Source: Malurus cyaneus samueli
Lineage: Eukaryota; Chordata; Aves; Passeriformes; Maluridae
DNA: 64,000 bases
Reading direction: 5' to 3'
NCBI GenBank assembly: GCA_009741485.1
Contig: CM019214.1
Location: 22,156,267 to 22,220,266 of the forward strand
The translations under genes and the position numbers were made by a program. Below, piece by piece: positions 25,895 through 38,162 of the stretch; positions within the stretch are counted from its first letter, which is position 1, and every line of letters starts with the position of its first letter. The notes below the pieces were generated by a model. It saw only the letters and a program-made list of their open reading frames with translations. It had not been told where the DNA came from and ran no database searches.

Positions 25895-26080
25895 GCCATA
25901 AGAAATTCCCTTAGAAGTTGTGCAGAGAATGTGGATGACCCACCCTGGGAGTGCTGAAGGCAGGTTGGATCGGGTTCTGGCTGCTCTGCTCTAGTGCAAG
26001 TGTCCCTGCCCACAGCAGGGAGATTGAACCGGATGATCTCTAAACTCCCTTCAAACCCAAACCATTCTATGATTCTATGA
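25895..26080 (+). mobile_element. CR1 LINE 3' end, short 5'-truncated copy
   Basis: Contains AGAGAATGTGGATGACCCACC, an eroded form of the block that encodes the last CR1 ORF2 residues. The AGGTTGGATCGGGTT, GTGTCCCTGCCCACAGCAGG and GGATGATCTCTAAACTCCC blocks follow, and the copy ends with ACCATTCTATGATTCTATGA. The final octamer repeat is nearly perfect. Only the last ~190 bp of the LINE are present, a common length for avian CR1. It begins about 70 bp past the solo LTR but the two are independent insertions. Confidence 0.95.
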
Positions 26081-29000
26081 CAAGAAAGAGGAAACAATAA
26101 TATGGGGATTTGTGATGTTTGAAGGGAGTGTCAGTGGGACTATGCAAAATTTAAGAGGGACTATGTGGGGGAAGGAGAGGAACAAAGGGACAAGGGGCAG
26201 ACAGGGCTGTGTGTCATAGGGCCTGGCTGTGTGCAGATTGTTCATTTATCCCTTTGTTTTTTTTGAAGTTATCTATTAAAGATTTATTAGGTATTATTCC
26301 AAATATTTTAACACTAGTTGATTTCAAAAGCTGAAATAGATTACTAATTTTAGTTTTCCATTTCCTCTGGTAATTTTAAATATTTCAAAGTCAGTAACCA
26401 TCTTAATTTATTCCCAAAGTCCCATCATCTAGGATATATTCTAACTTTTTTTTTTTTTATTCAAATACTCGCTTTTTACAGAGGAATTAATTTAAATTAA
26501 AAAAAAAAAAAAAAAAAAAATCAAAAGCAGGAGCCCAAAGACCATTCAAGTTTATTTTAAAAAGCCAGTCAAAATTTGCCTCATTTGCCAAGTGTTTTGG
26601 CAGCAATTACATCTTAATCTTGCATTGTTTGGGTAAATCTCTTTAATTCTCTGACCGAGCCTTTGCTTACATTAATCTATTCAATACCTGAGGTACTGAG
26701 AATTATAGTTTAGCAGATTGTTAGAAACATCGCCATTTCAAGTAACAATAAATAAAACTTTGATCTGATGGATTATTTCTTTCTGAAGTTTTCAAATTTC
26801 AGCAAAGAAACATGTCTGAAGCTGTGTCTGTTTTCAACCTGGCACAGATTCCAAAACCAGAACTCTACAGATGTAATTCTTCCTCATATTTCCTATTCTG
26901 ACATTTGCTTTTACAAAGAGCCATAGCTGGAAATTAGAATATATATGTGTTCCTGCATGAACTATTTTTATTACTAGATCAAACAGACCTGGGTGCTTCT
27001 TGTCCAGCTCTTATTTCTCCTCGGTCTATTCTTTCTGCAAAAGTTCATAGATGTCCTGATTCCCACAACATGCACACATGTAAATAACTGTCATTATATT
27101 AGTATAAATAAAGATCTTGTGCTTGCTTACAGTTTTCTTTGTCAATGTACTTACTGTTTTGGGGAAAAAAGGAAAGGCTTAGAATGTAAGATTTTGATCC
27201 AGAGGTGCATGAGATCTGAGCTACAGGCAAGACAGCTACTGAATATTTTTGACTGAAGTAGGTTACTCTCTTGTAGCTGGATTAAAAATGCAGTGATTTA
27301 TCTCTGCTTTCTGAATTTATCTCAGTAATGAATCAAGATGAATACATAGATATCTTGAATCTGGAACAGGAGAGATGAACAAACTTGTTTCAAAAAGCTT
27401 ATGTCTGTGTTAATAAAATTGTTAAATGGATCTGAAATAGTTTTCTACTGAAGAACTATGAGAACTGGGTTATTTAATTGCTGTCATCATATTTCTAAAA
27501 AAATTAGAGAGTCACCTCAGATTTACTTGAAGCCAACATCACGGACTGAAAAATTATTAAAGGAAAAATTCTGCAAGATTCTAAGCACATGTGAAAAACA
27601 GGTTCTTGGAAGTGGTAATTTCTTTCTACTAAGTAATAAGGCAGCCTACAATGATTAACACACATACAGCTCTTCCAGGTTAGTATTGCATTTTCAAAGG
27701 AAAGTATAGGCATTTTATCCTCTAACATATTGTTCTAAACTCTTCCTTATAATTTCTGTATTCTCTAGGGTTTGCATTCAATTGACATAAACTCTGTACT
27801 TTTTAATGGTTTTCTTATTCAAAACCTGTAAATTTAGTAGTCAAAGCACGCATTTTTTATTGTTTGAAAGAACATTTAGTATAAAATATATATAAAATGC
27901 TATTTTTAGAAGACTTTCTTTCAGTAGACTTCTTTAAATAACATCTGTTCATCTGCCATCTCAAGGAATAAATTGTTCCTCTCTTTTCTGTACCCAAAAA
28001 TAACATCAATAAAATGACTTAATTTCTTGTGAACCTAGAGGTATGTAAAGCTCATAATATATTTAAATTTCATTCCATTAATGTAATTAAAATGTTAATA
28101 AAATCTCACTCAAAACAATCTGTCAGAGAAAGAAACACTGATTTAGTTTTCATGGAGCATCCTGTAAGCTGCTAATCTTCCATTCTAACAACAAAATAAA
28201 GGATATGCATTAGAAAGCTGAAATGTAGGTAGATTTATCCACCCACAAAAACCTCAAGCAGCTGCTGATGTGCATTTTAAAAAGCTTTCCTGCATGGTCT
28301 TTTGTTTTCCTTTCTTTATTATAATATCAAATTTATTGAGGTACAACCAAATATGCGACTTAGCAGCAATGCTATTGATAACAGAAATACATAAAGGAAA
28401 TAAATGTTGAGCATGAGGCATTATGATTTGATTTTTTTTTAACAAAAAAATAGGGTGAAGGATTTCCCAGCCTACTCTTGGTTTTCTTGGTTGGTTGTTT
28501 GGTTTTGGGGTGGGAGTTCTTGTGACTCTTTTAGTTCTGGGCTATTTTTTTTTTCTCCTGGATTCAGAATTATTCAGCTGAGTTGCTGATCTCCAGATGT
28601 GGGATTTTCATCTTCCAGAGGCTTTAAAGCTGACCACATGGCCAATTAAAAAGGACAGGAAGTTAAAAAAGAAACATGGTTTGCTTTCAATAAAAAATGT
28701 ACCAGGCTAAACAGGGGACAATGATGTGGAAAAGAAGGAAATAAAAGAGACAAGGTCATCAGACACAGAGAGTGACTTTATAACTCTCGCAGCAGATTCC
28801 AGTTATAAAATAAGGGAAGTGTCGGGCTAACTCTTCAGCTTCAAGAAAAATAAACAATTCAATGAAAGAAAAAAAGCAAAATTAATAAACAAATTAAGGC
28901 TATTTTTTTCTATGCAGTTTTATAATTCTTTGGTTTGTCTGTATCTAGTCATATTAAGAGTAAAGAATGTTTTTATTTGGCTCCTAGTCTCTGGATAGGC

Positions 29001-30779
29001 ATCTTCCAGTTTGTCATTTGAATAAACACTCTCACAACTGCAGGAGGCGTATTGTAATCAGAAATACTTGAATGTGGGAAGTTATCCTCATGTTTGGGCT
29101 GAAGACCTCAGGATAGTTTGTGTCTAGAAGTAGTATCAAATAAAGACTCTAGATGTAGTAGCTGGATTCTGTTCAGAATCAATGTTGGGATTGTGCTTTG
29201 CTTAGCTTTTCAGCATTTAGGATCAAGAAGATTGAGCCAACAAAAGTAACTCAATATGCATCCAACAAAAGCCTGTGATAAATGGGGAATTCTTTATTGT
29301 TCTCAAAAGAGGTAAAGTCAAGTTCCAATTTAACTGCCTTAACTTCCAAAGAAAAGCAATATCCTTATCTCTGTGTGGCATATATGACATTTTTCTTTTC
29401 TGGGTAAAAAAATGTGTGGAAATATTTTGGTTTCTTGGGTTTGGAGATGGAAATATCATCAGTGTCAGGATTGTCTTTAAACATTTTTAGGTACCATACT
29501 AAAAAAAAAACAAACAAAAAAAAACCAACATAATTTCTTATAAGGAAAAGAAACCCAACACAAATTGGACGATACTTATGACAGAAACAGCACTTTAAAA
29601 AAAAAACAAAAAACATATTTTCTGAAAACAAGTCAGATTTCTGTCTCCTGATTCTGGTGCCTAAATTGTTAATCTCTGCAGCAATAAAAAAGAATTTAGA
29701 CTATTTGTTAAAAATGGTCATTTGACCCTGTACTATGCTTTTTACTTGAACTTTATGTTTCAGTGTCTTCTCATTTTCCATTGTAAAATTTGGGTACCTA
29801 GAAGAAAAATATTGTCTTTGTAAGCACGTATAATTCTTCTTATGTAAATGTTATGCGGTGCTGCTCCTATTCTTAGCTTATTTCTTCAGAGAATTGTGGT
29901 AAGAACCAAGAGATTGTGGACTGCTCTGAGAGTGTGGACATGAAGACCTTCACATTTCTGACTCTCGAGGTATAATTGAAATGGCATTTCAAAAAAAAAA
30001 ACAGGGTTGGTTTGTGTTTTTTTTGTTGTTTTTTTTTTTTTTAATTTTTCCTCATTGCCATTGTTTTCATGCATATATTCCTGCATTCAAATTTTTTTTC
30101 CTTCACCTTGACAGTGGTAAAATAAAAAAGACCTTTTCATCCACAATTATCCTCAAATTTTTTTTAAAAAAATCTAAGTGAGAATTTGCTTCACAGGCAT
30201 ACCAACCAAATTTGTGACTTAGTCCTGTATGAGATTTGGGTTTTCTCTAAGTTTTGAAGGCAAAACAAACTTGATATATTTTAAAACTTCTTGCAGTTTG
30301 CATGCTGGGTCCAGCATCTCCATGTTTACTTTTTCTTTAGCTCTTCAAGAGTTTTTGTCACACCCAAAGCAAATTATCCTTAAAGGCATGACAAAGGGTT
30401 GATTACTTGCTTTTCTACTTTTCCCTTTAAACTTTGCTAAAGGATTTTTTTATGACCTGCCATCCCTATTCATAACTTATCTAGTACCTCAAATATTTAG
30501 CCACCATTCAGTGGAAAACAGAAATTAAAACCCCCATTTTCCCATGAAAGAAAAGGCACTTGGCAAACCCCTTTACATTGTGTTTTCCTTACCAGTGACT
30601 GAAAACTGAAATTCCTTGGCCAAGAATGGCTGAACTCCATTCACAGAACCATGAAGTTGGAAGTGACCGGTCCCCAAGACCTGGCTTTGATTGCCATGAT
30701 TGCCAGCCTTTAAAGATGACAGCTTTCCAGTGTCATTACCCAGTCCACTCAGCACTTTGAGTGATCCACTTCAAGTCCC
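26081..30779. other. Non-coding unique DNA, no gene seen
   Basis: AT-rich unique sequence. It includes the T/A homopolymer pair near 26450-26520, an A-rich run near 29500-29525, A10-11 next to T-rich DNA near 29990-30042, and many frames below 90 codons without a domain. At 30620-30680 the sequence TTCACAGAACCATGAAGTTGG faintly recalls a reversed CR1 3' end but is too diverged to call. Confidence 0.55.
26446..26520. repeat. T13 and A22 homopolymers facing each other
   Basis: T13 at 26446-26458 and A22 at 26499-26520, 40 bp apart. They could pair as a hairpin in single-stranded form; no element was recognised between them. Confidence 0.75.
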
Positions 30780-31038
30780 ATGAAGTTTTATATGGCTTAT
30801 TTCTTTTGATGCATGACTCATAATAGTTTAAGTACTCCTTATCTGGCAACGAATTAAGCTAATTTTCCCAAGTCAGATCTGTTTTGTCAGTGACAGTAAT
30901 TGCTGAGTGATTTCCCCTTGTTCTTATCTCAACCCACCAGCCATTCATTGTATTTTCTCTTCTCTGTCCAGCTGAGGAGGGGAGTGATAGAGTGACTTTG
31001 GTGGACACCTGGTGTCCAACAAGGGTCAACCTATCACA
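30780..31038 (+). mobile_element. LTR 3' fragment (family shared with 34661-35245)
   Basis: The clear part is 30842-31038. It shows TCTGGCAACGAATTAAGCTA, CAAGTCAGATCTGTTTTG, GACAGTAATTGCTGAGTGAT, TTTTCTCTTCTCTGTCCAGC, TGAGGAGGGGAGTGATAGAG and ACTTTGGTGGACACCTGG. It ends GGGTCAACCTATCACA, the CA end of an LTR. The same blocks occur in reverse complement at 34661-34865. The first 60 bp are more doubtful. The 5' part of the LTR is missing and no retroviral coding sequence is attached. It belongs to an avian ERV LTR family; the exact class is not certain. Confidence 0.75.
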
Positions 31039-34000
31039 GACCACATCCTTCAGCTTTAACTTCTCTATATTTTTCCTCAAGAGACCTTCTGGAGCTAAGT
31101 GCTTCTTTTCTTCATCTTTTTACATCACCTAACATCTGCTTTTAACATTTGTACTTTTAGGATGTGATTGCTCCATAGAAAAGTGTTGAATTCTTGGAAT
31201 AGCTAGCTACACAGATATTTCTCTATAAATACATAGTGTAAAATGTGGGAGGTTTTATTCTTGTGTTTTAGCAGAGGGGGGAATTGAGTGGAACTGTTTT
31301 GTTTGATTGTTTCCCCTCAGAACTAAAACTGTATTGGCTTTTGTGTTGTTTCATTTTTAAAGAATATTTATTCACTGTGTCTCCAAAACTGGTAGCACCC
31401 CAATTTTTCTGAAGATTTTTAAGAAATCTACCCTAAGAAATTAACCTTGAATATGTTAATCTTAAACAATTTAAATTACTATTTGTGCTTATGATACTTG
31501 TTTCTTCTTATCCTTGATTATTACTCATAGATTTATTTAACTGGGCTTTGAAATAATTTGCCTAGAAAGATGTCATTTTACTTTTTCTTTATGAGGTTTA
31601 CCACACATATGATTTTTATTTAACTTTCTCTGATGATAGAAAGAAAGCCTTTACATTGCAGAAGTTATTGTATAGTAATGCATTATTTTCCTTGGAAAAA
31701 TGGATGTCATGACTGTCTATCAGCACACCCCTAGGAAACGGACTTTTATTCTTCTCTTAAGGTTAGCAATACTGTGGATCTGTAAGAATTACTAATAAAT
31801 TTACAATTGGCTTTAAACCTACAAAGTTCTTTATATATCATACTCACCATCACTGTACCCATGGGAACAGTTTGATGACCTGGAGAAAATGGCTACTCAT
31901 CTCAAAAAATAATAATTGGTGAAAAAAAAGGAGAGCCTTCTGGTCAAAATTCATGAAGCTAGTGTGTTTTGAAACTAATTTATTTTGTCTGCTTTACATT
32001 TCTATAAACCGTGCCTATTTAGAATCTTAATAAGCAGAACTTTGGACAATAAAGGTTTTCAGTTGGTATTAATGTATTTTTCACTTTTGCAGCTATCAAA
32101 TTTTCTTGGGTGAGTTGGACTGAAATTGGGTGATATACGCTGATTGCAGGCTGGGAAATCACTGTCTGGAAAGAATCTGAATTTAAGACACATTTTTATT
32201 TATCAAAACACTGGGGTACATGCTTGGGAATTTATGCTGCGCTAAGCTGAAATGGCCTAAAAATTTACCCAGTGGTCTCCCTAATCTATGTTGCAGTAAA
32301 TTCCATTCTCCAGGTGCTAATAAACTATAACCTCTTAGTATTACTTATTATATTAATTTAAGTGTCAAGGTGTCTTGGTGTGAAGGGCCCTACATCAAAA
32401 GATCATTTTCTGCTTACATTCAGACAAAGAAGTATTGGTGTGCAAGTCTCTTGACTAATAACTCAATATGTCTTCTGTGACAAAGCCTAAATATTCTAGA
32501 CAAGAAAGAAAACATTAAAAACAGGCCACCCTCAAAAAAATTAGATTGGAAAATGTTGCCACCTTGAGCTTCTTGACCCCTACAAGCAAATTTTGTGGGC
32601 TTTTTTCCTAAAAGGTGTGTGTAAAAAGAACAAAACATGTGAAATATAACCTTCAATAAATGTATCGTGAAAGACTATTATGTGAATATCAATATGTTGC
32701 TTTTCCTTTCTGATTTCAAAACAGGACAGATTCAGGCTTGAAATAGAGTGCATATTTTCCAAAAAGAACAGCTATTAACCATGACATGTATACATTGTCA
32801 CTGGTGCATTATCAGATTGTGGGCTGTAAGCCTTATCAGTGGTAAATTTAATATCATGAATAAATATTTTTTTGACATATTCTCACTGAAGGATTTAATT
32901 CTGAAAAGTCTTTTTGCTTCTTATGTAGACCAGACAATGACAGTAAACTCAGGTATATAACATATCAACAATAAGAAAATTAATGTAGTCATATCTCAGA
33001 ACACAGTACATGTTCCATTGTTAGAGTCAATGAAAGGCTTGTTCCAAAATTTGTATAGTAAATAAACACCTTTTAAAAAATTTTCAGTTTGTAATTATCA
33101 CACAATGATCACAATTATCACCTGATTTAGGTGAGTCAAAAGATATGTGAATAAAAAAGAAAAAAACCCAAAAATCTCATTATTCGTAAAAATATATTCC
33201 TTATCTCTAAACTATTATAAAAACATCTGTGTGTTATGTATAATGGAGATGGCTTTAAATAAAAGAAAAGCAATGATAAAAACGGGGTCAGTGCACCCCA
33301 TCAAAGTGCAAATCTTCACATAATGACTACAGCAACACATCATTATAATTTTAGGCATAGAGCCTTCAGAGTTCCCCATAGTCATTAGAAATTATAGTGT
33401 AATTGACTATTCCATATCTTTAGAAAGATATTAGCTTGACTCTTTAATAAAATCTGCATAAATTATATTGCAAGACTCTCCTAAGCCTCATGTTTTGATT
33501 TTTAAAAATTAATCATAATTTATATAAAAAAACACATGACCACTAATTATTCTTTTAGGAAATTATCAGTACAGCAAAATGGTACATTGTTCAAACTAGA
33601 AAAGAAGAAATTCTGTATCTGGAAAAGCTATGTTATTCAGGTGCTTGCTTTTCTTTTTAAACGTAAGCAATCAATGAGATTTGCCCTTTTTCAGAACTCC
33701 TTAAAGAACTGATTTTATAAATGGCATCTGAGAGAGGATAATGTAAAAACCTATTTATTACTTGCTACAGTTCACTGGCAGATATTCTTCTGCCAAGCTG
33801 TAATTTAAGAGTACAAAAAGAAATTATACAGAAGGTTTGTGTAAGACACTAGCGGTAGCAGCCAGTTCCACTTATGCATTCTAAAAGCTTCTTTCTATCC
33901 ATTCTCCATTTAAGTCATTGATGCATCTTTTTTTTTTTCAGTTTCTGGTACCGAGGATAAAATTTCCTGTGAGATGGGCGTGTGCATTAATGGCCCTAAT

Positions 34001-34660
34001 CACAGGGGCTGATATAGGGGCTGATATAGGGACACATTGCACTGTGGCTGGGGCTGATCCAGAACAAGAGGGAGCTTTCAGTTCCCACTGCGGCTCAAAA
34101 ACGTCACAGAGTGGTTGTTTTTCTGAGTGCTTTTTTTTTTTACATGTTACGTTCAACAGTTTTATGACTACTGCTTATGAATTTCAGGCCTGCATAATTA
34201 TCTACGAGATCTGGCTTATGAGGTAGTATAACTGAAAAGGAAATTGGACTTTGCAAATTATGAACATATATCATAAAGCCTGGGTTTGTTCCAAAGCCTA
34301 ATGTAACTGGTGGAAGATTTTCAGTTTATTACAATCAGCTTTGGATGAAGCCTTCTCCTGTACTGATTGCTCAGCTAAAGAAATCAGCAGAATCCAGAAA
34401 CTTCAAAATTTCTTCTAAATTAAAATATTTTTGGAAAGTTGGTCTTGATATCTGTTGTCACAGACTAATCTCATTCTTCTTATTTTCTGTTGCCTCAGAA
34501 GGTTTCTATCTCTGTTTTATCTAAAAAAATATCAGCTTTGCTTTCTAAGAATTTGATTGCATTTCTGTTTTCTTGCCTTCCATGGTAAGTTGGTGCCCTT
34601 CTGTCCACAGTACCAGTTAGGATTCAAAATAAAGGAGTATTTTTTTACCTTGGTGAGACC
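31039..34660. other. Non-coding unique DNA, no gene seen
   Basis: AT-rich unique sequence between the two opposed LTR fragments. Frames up to 102 codons (33918-34226) lack any known domain. A 12-bp tandem lies near 34004. No transposon or RNA gene was recognised, and nothing resembles retroviral gag, pol or env, which argues against this being a provirus interior. Confidence 0.6.
34004..34027. repeat. 12-bp tandem, two perfect copies
   Basis: AGGGGCTGATAT occurs twice in direct tandem, followed by AGGGACAC and, about 25 bp further on, a related GGGGCTGATCC. Confidence 0.8.
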
Positions 34661-35245
34661 ATGTGTGGTGGATTGACTCTGGCTCGATGTCAGGAGGCCA
34701 CCAAAGCCACTATGTCACACCCCTTCTCAGCTGGACAGGGGAGACAAAATTTAATGAAAGGCTCATGGGTCACAATAAGGACAGGAAGTCATCACTCACC
34801 AGTTACTGTCATAGGCAAAACAGACTCAGCTTGGGGAAACTAGTTTAATTTATTGCCAATCAAATCAGAGAAGGGGAATGAAAAATCCAAATCTTAAAAG
34901 CACCTTCTCCTGACCCTTCCATTCTTCTTGGGCTTCACTTCATTGATGAATTCTTGAATTTCTCTCCACCAGCAGTGCAGGAAATGGGGGTTGACAAGGT
35001 GTCTTCGCTGCTCCTTTCTCTTTGGGGGAAACACACCTCATACTCTTTCTCTGCTCTGGTGTGGGGACCCTCCTCCATCGATTTATCCAACGTCAGACGT
35101 TCCAAGGGGCTGCATTTGTTCACAAACTGCCCCAGCTTGTATCCCTTCCACAGAGTCACAAGTCCTTCCAGCAAACCTGCTCTGGCTTTGCTCTCCATAG
35201 GTCCACGAGCCCTGCCAGGTGTCTGTTCCAGGACAGAGCTGAATA
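34661..35245 (-). mobile_element. LTR fragment, minus strand, 5' end missing
   Basis: On the plus strand it opens TGTGGTGGATTGACTCTGGC, the reversed CA end of an LTR. It continues with the same block order as 30842-31038 in reverse: CCACCAAAGCCACTATG, CTCAGCTGGACAGGGGAG, ATGAAAGGCTCATGGGT, CACCAGTTACTGTCATAGGC and TTTATTGCCAATCAAATCAG. Further in lie GTGTGGGGACCCTCC and CTTCCAGCAAACCTGCTCTG, the family's repeated 'CTGCTCCAGCGTGGG'-like units in eroded form. Similarity fades near TGTTCCAGGACAGAGC, so the U3 start is missing. Frames of 98-106 codons on both strands overlap here and come from this GC-richer LTR; they are not genes. Confidence 0.8.
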
Positions 35246-35274
35246 TGTAAATCAAATCTCATAAATATATACTG

Positions 35275-35297
35275 TGGCATGGCATGGCATGGCATGG
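35275..35297. repeat. TGGCA pentanucleotide microsatellite
   Basis: Four full TGGCA units plus TGG, without interruption, followed by TGCAG. It lies 30 bp beyond the LTR fragment. Confidence 0.9.
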
Positions 35298-36435
35298 TGC
35301 AGTTTGTACAAATCCTGACTGGCACTAATGTCCTGAAATACTAGGAGCCTTCAATAGCTCCGCTATCCAAAAAGCTGTGCACAAGTCCAAATTCTTGTCC
35401 ACTGATCTAAAATCATTACTTCGGATTGTTAAAAGCTATCTGCCTGCTTCTTGGAGAAAACTTCTACAAATCTGAATTAATCTTTTGGGAAAATCATTGC
35501 TAAATATCATTCTGTGAGCAATAAGTAAAGTTTTCCAGACAATAGGCCTTTAAATTAACAAGAGTAACAGAAATCATGTGATATTCAGAAACACATTCTT
35601 TTTGATTAGCAGAATAAATCTGTGACAAATCTGACTTTTCCAACAGAAACTGTGAAGGCCTATTTTATAATACCATGTTGGAAATTACCATGGTTTCAAA
35701 ATAAGTTCATAAACTGTCTGGAGTACCTGAAACTAGTGAGTATCCACTGTTTTTTTCAAGGAAAGAAATAATGGAAAGTAATTGTCAAACTGCCTGGTTT
35801 TCTTCCTTCCCTCTTGTACTCTATGATTCCTAAGGAACATTCTGTTGATGTCAGAGACAATAAAGAGCATTGGGCAGACTGGATAATGACCTCACTTAGA
35901 TGACCAACAGGAGGACATCAGTGTTTCTAAGTAGCCTGTGGTAGTCAGGATCATGAACAATTTACTTCATATAGTTGGTAAGTGCATGGTTTAATTAATG
36001 TATTGGATGAATATTTCCTCTGATTACTTCTTTTGCAATGACAGCAGGGGTGAGTTGCTTCCCCTCCAAGGTAATTTCTTCTCCTTGTAGCGAAGACTCT
36101 TCAGTTTCTGCTGTAACACAGCCTCTTCACAAGCAAGCAACAGCAGTTAGCTTTTCTGTGCTATCAGCTACTAATCTTCACTGGAGTCTGAAATGCACAA
36201 ATGGAAGACAATAATGAGAACATTTTAATCCAAAGAAGGAGACAGCAGTGATTGATTCTGGTGGTACGACAAGCCTTGAAATCTGTTGTTAATGACTACT
36301 GTGCAGTACTTTTTGAGGAATACTGTTAATCAAAGGAAGCTTGTGAACTGTCTTTCAGACAGCACAGGATAAAAAAAAAAATCACCTTCTTTTACTAGTG
36401 CTATTTTTCTTTTTGCAGTTTCATGCTTGCATATA

Positions 36436-36505
36436 TACTACTTAGCAATTTCCATTACTAAGTAGTAGTAATGGAAATTACTACTAATTACTACTACTAA
36501 TAGTC
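36436..36505. repeat. Nested inverted repeats and ACT-rich array
   Basis: AATTTCCATTACTA (36447-36460) and its exact complement TAGTAATGGAAATT (36466-36479) form a perfect 14-bp stem with a 5-base AGTAG loop. A competing stem pairs TACTACTTAG (36436-36445) with CTAAGTAGTA (36458-36467). A degenerate TACTACTAA array follows to about 36505. Confidence 0.85.
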
Positions 36506-37404
36506 ACAAGTGTTTGTGCTTTATTTACGAATACAAAGTTACTTAAAAGTCTCTATTGATTAGTGGCCCTGATTTCCCCACAGAGCTGCATTTTACAAAA
36601 TTGAAGAAATAAACTGCAATGTGTAAAAACAGTGTAAGTCCCAGACGATAGGATCATTAGAACATAATCTAAATTATACTTATTTATTTTGTAGCAAAAG
36701 AAGCTCAAAACAGAAATGCAGACTAAAGTGGAAAATAAAAAGAGAGGGAAAATGCATCTCACTAAATTTTTGGAGAGTAGGGATAAATACAGTTCACTCG
36801 TTCAGCCTCATCTTAATGTTCCTTTTTATAAGATACTCAAATATGATAGTTATGTTCACTTGAATAAAACTCACGTAGAAAGATGTGAACTTTTCTTGAA
36901 GGGGAAATGATTGATGATGTCTGCCACTGCATGAGGGATGGGTAAGTCACTGTGAATGTTGTTTTATTGACAGTGCTTGAACCTTGACTGATCTCAGAGG
37001 AAAAACAATGGATATATAATGCCACTTCTTCAAAAAAGGAGCTTTCAAGACTCTTCATAAATGATTTGTAACAATGTTTTGTCACATGAATTTCAGACAT
37101 TACTTTACTATTATTTATTTCTTGTATTTAAATGCAGATAACTTTAATTAAGCATTGATTAACCATTCATGCTTATTGCTTAGAAAACAAAAGTCTTTTG
37201 AGAACGAACACCATATATTATTTTTTCACACTGATCTTTTGATGTGTTCTTTGCAGCAATGACCAACACCAGGACTCAATTGCTTTTTACATTCAAGCTT
37301 TTTGATCCAATTCTGACAACATAAAAAATGGATTAAAGTGAACATTACTTCAGCCTCTTTTTAGATGAATAAATCACTTCACCAGTGGTACAAATGTTGC
37401 TGAA

Positions 37405-37435
37405 ATAAAAAAAATAAAAAAAAAATAAAAAAAAA
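37405..37435. repeat. A-rich AAAAAAAAT array
   Basis: Runs of 8-9 A separated by single T residues, three units. No LINE body was seen upstream. Confidence 0.85.
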
Positions 37436-38097
37436 GACAATTTTTTTATTAAGGTAACCATGCTGATTTTTTCAGTATTAATTTAGTTACAAGTCTGGTC
37501 CAAGAAAGAACAGATTAGAAAGTTACAGGAGTTCTTTTCAGCTCTCAGCTGTACAAAATCAAATAGCATATCTTGGGACTGATAAAGTCATGCCTTAAGT
37601 TTATACTCTCCACCCACCTTAAGCTTCATTTGAAGCCAATGCTAAGCTGTTTCAATTTCTCTTATAATCTTTCCAAGGTCATTTTGATTTTTCTTTGATC
37701 CCTGTAGTGGACTCTCGCTGTCAGAAGTTTGTCTATGGCCAAGTCAGGTGACAGTGAGCCAGAGGATGGAGCAGAGGACTGACTGGTAGAGGAAGTAACC
37801 TTCTCAATGCTCTTGAGCTATATCATCTCACTCACCACGCAGACTCTCAACTGAATGTGCAAACACTGAATGTACAATGCCAGTTCCTGCTCCATTTACT
37901 AAAAACAACATCTTGCACTTCTGAACCAGTAAAATGCTATTCTTAATATAGTCACAAGTCAATCGTTCTTAATATAGCGACAAGTTCACCCAAAGAGCAA
38001 AAATTTGTGTCGTCATATTATTTTTAAAAATTTTAATGGTTAGCATTTTTACTTTAGTCAGTCAGTTAATTTTGATGAGGAAATTCTCAACATTTTG

Positions 38098-38099
<2 letters not shown>

Positions 38100-38142
<43 letters not shown>
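38100..38142. repeat. Poly(T) run of 43 abutting an assembly gap
   Basis: Uninterrupted T43 that ends directly at the N run. The true length is unknown because the assembly stops in it. Confidence 0.95.
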
Positions 38143-38162
38143 NNNNNNNNNNNNNNNNNNNN
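38143..38162. other. Assembly gap (20 N)
   Basis: Twenty N. The fixed small number suggests a placeholder and not a measured size. Any frame crossing it is unreliable. Confidence 0.98.

Noticed and set aside
30620..30680. Possible reversed CR1 3' end (TTCACAGAACCATGAAGTTGG)
   Set aside because: The short similarity does not continue into the next CR1 blocks, so a chance match cannot be excluded.
31039..34660. Provirus interior between two LTR fragments
   Set aside because: The fragments are in opposite orientation and the interval has no retroviral coding similarity that I can see.
34935..35325. Five overlapping frames of 69-106 codons on both strands
   Set aside because: They lie in an LTR fragment, which is GC-richer and so has fewer stop codons. 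None matches gag, pol or env.
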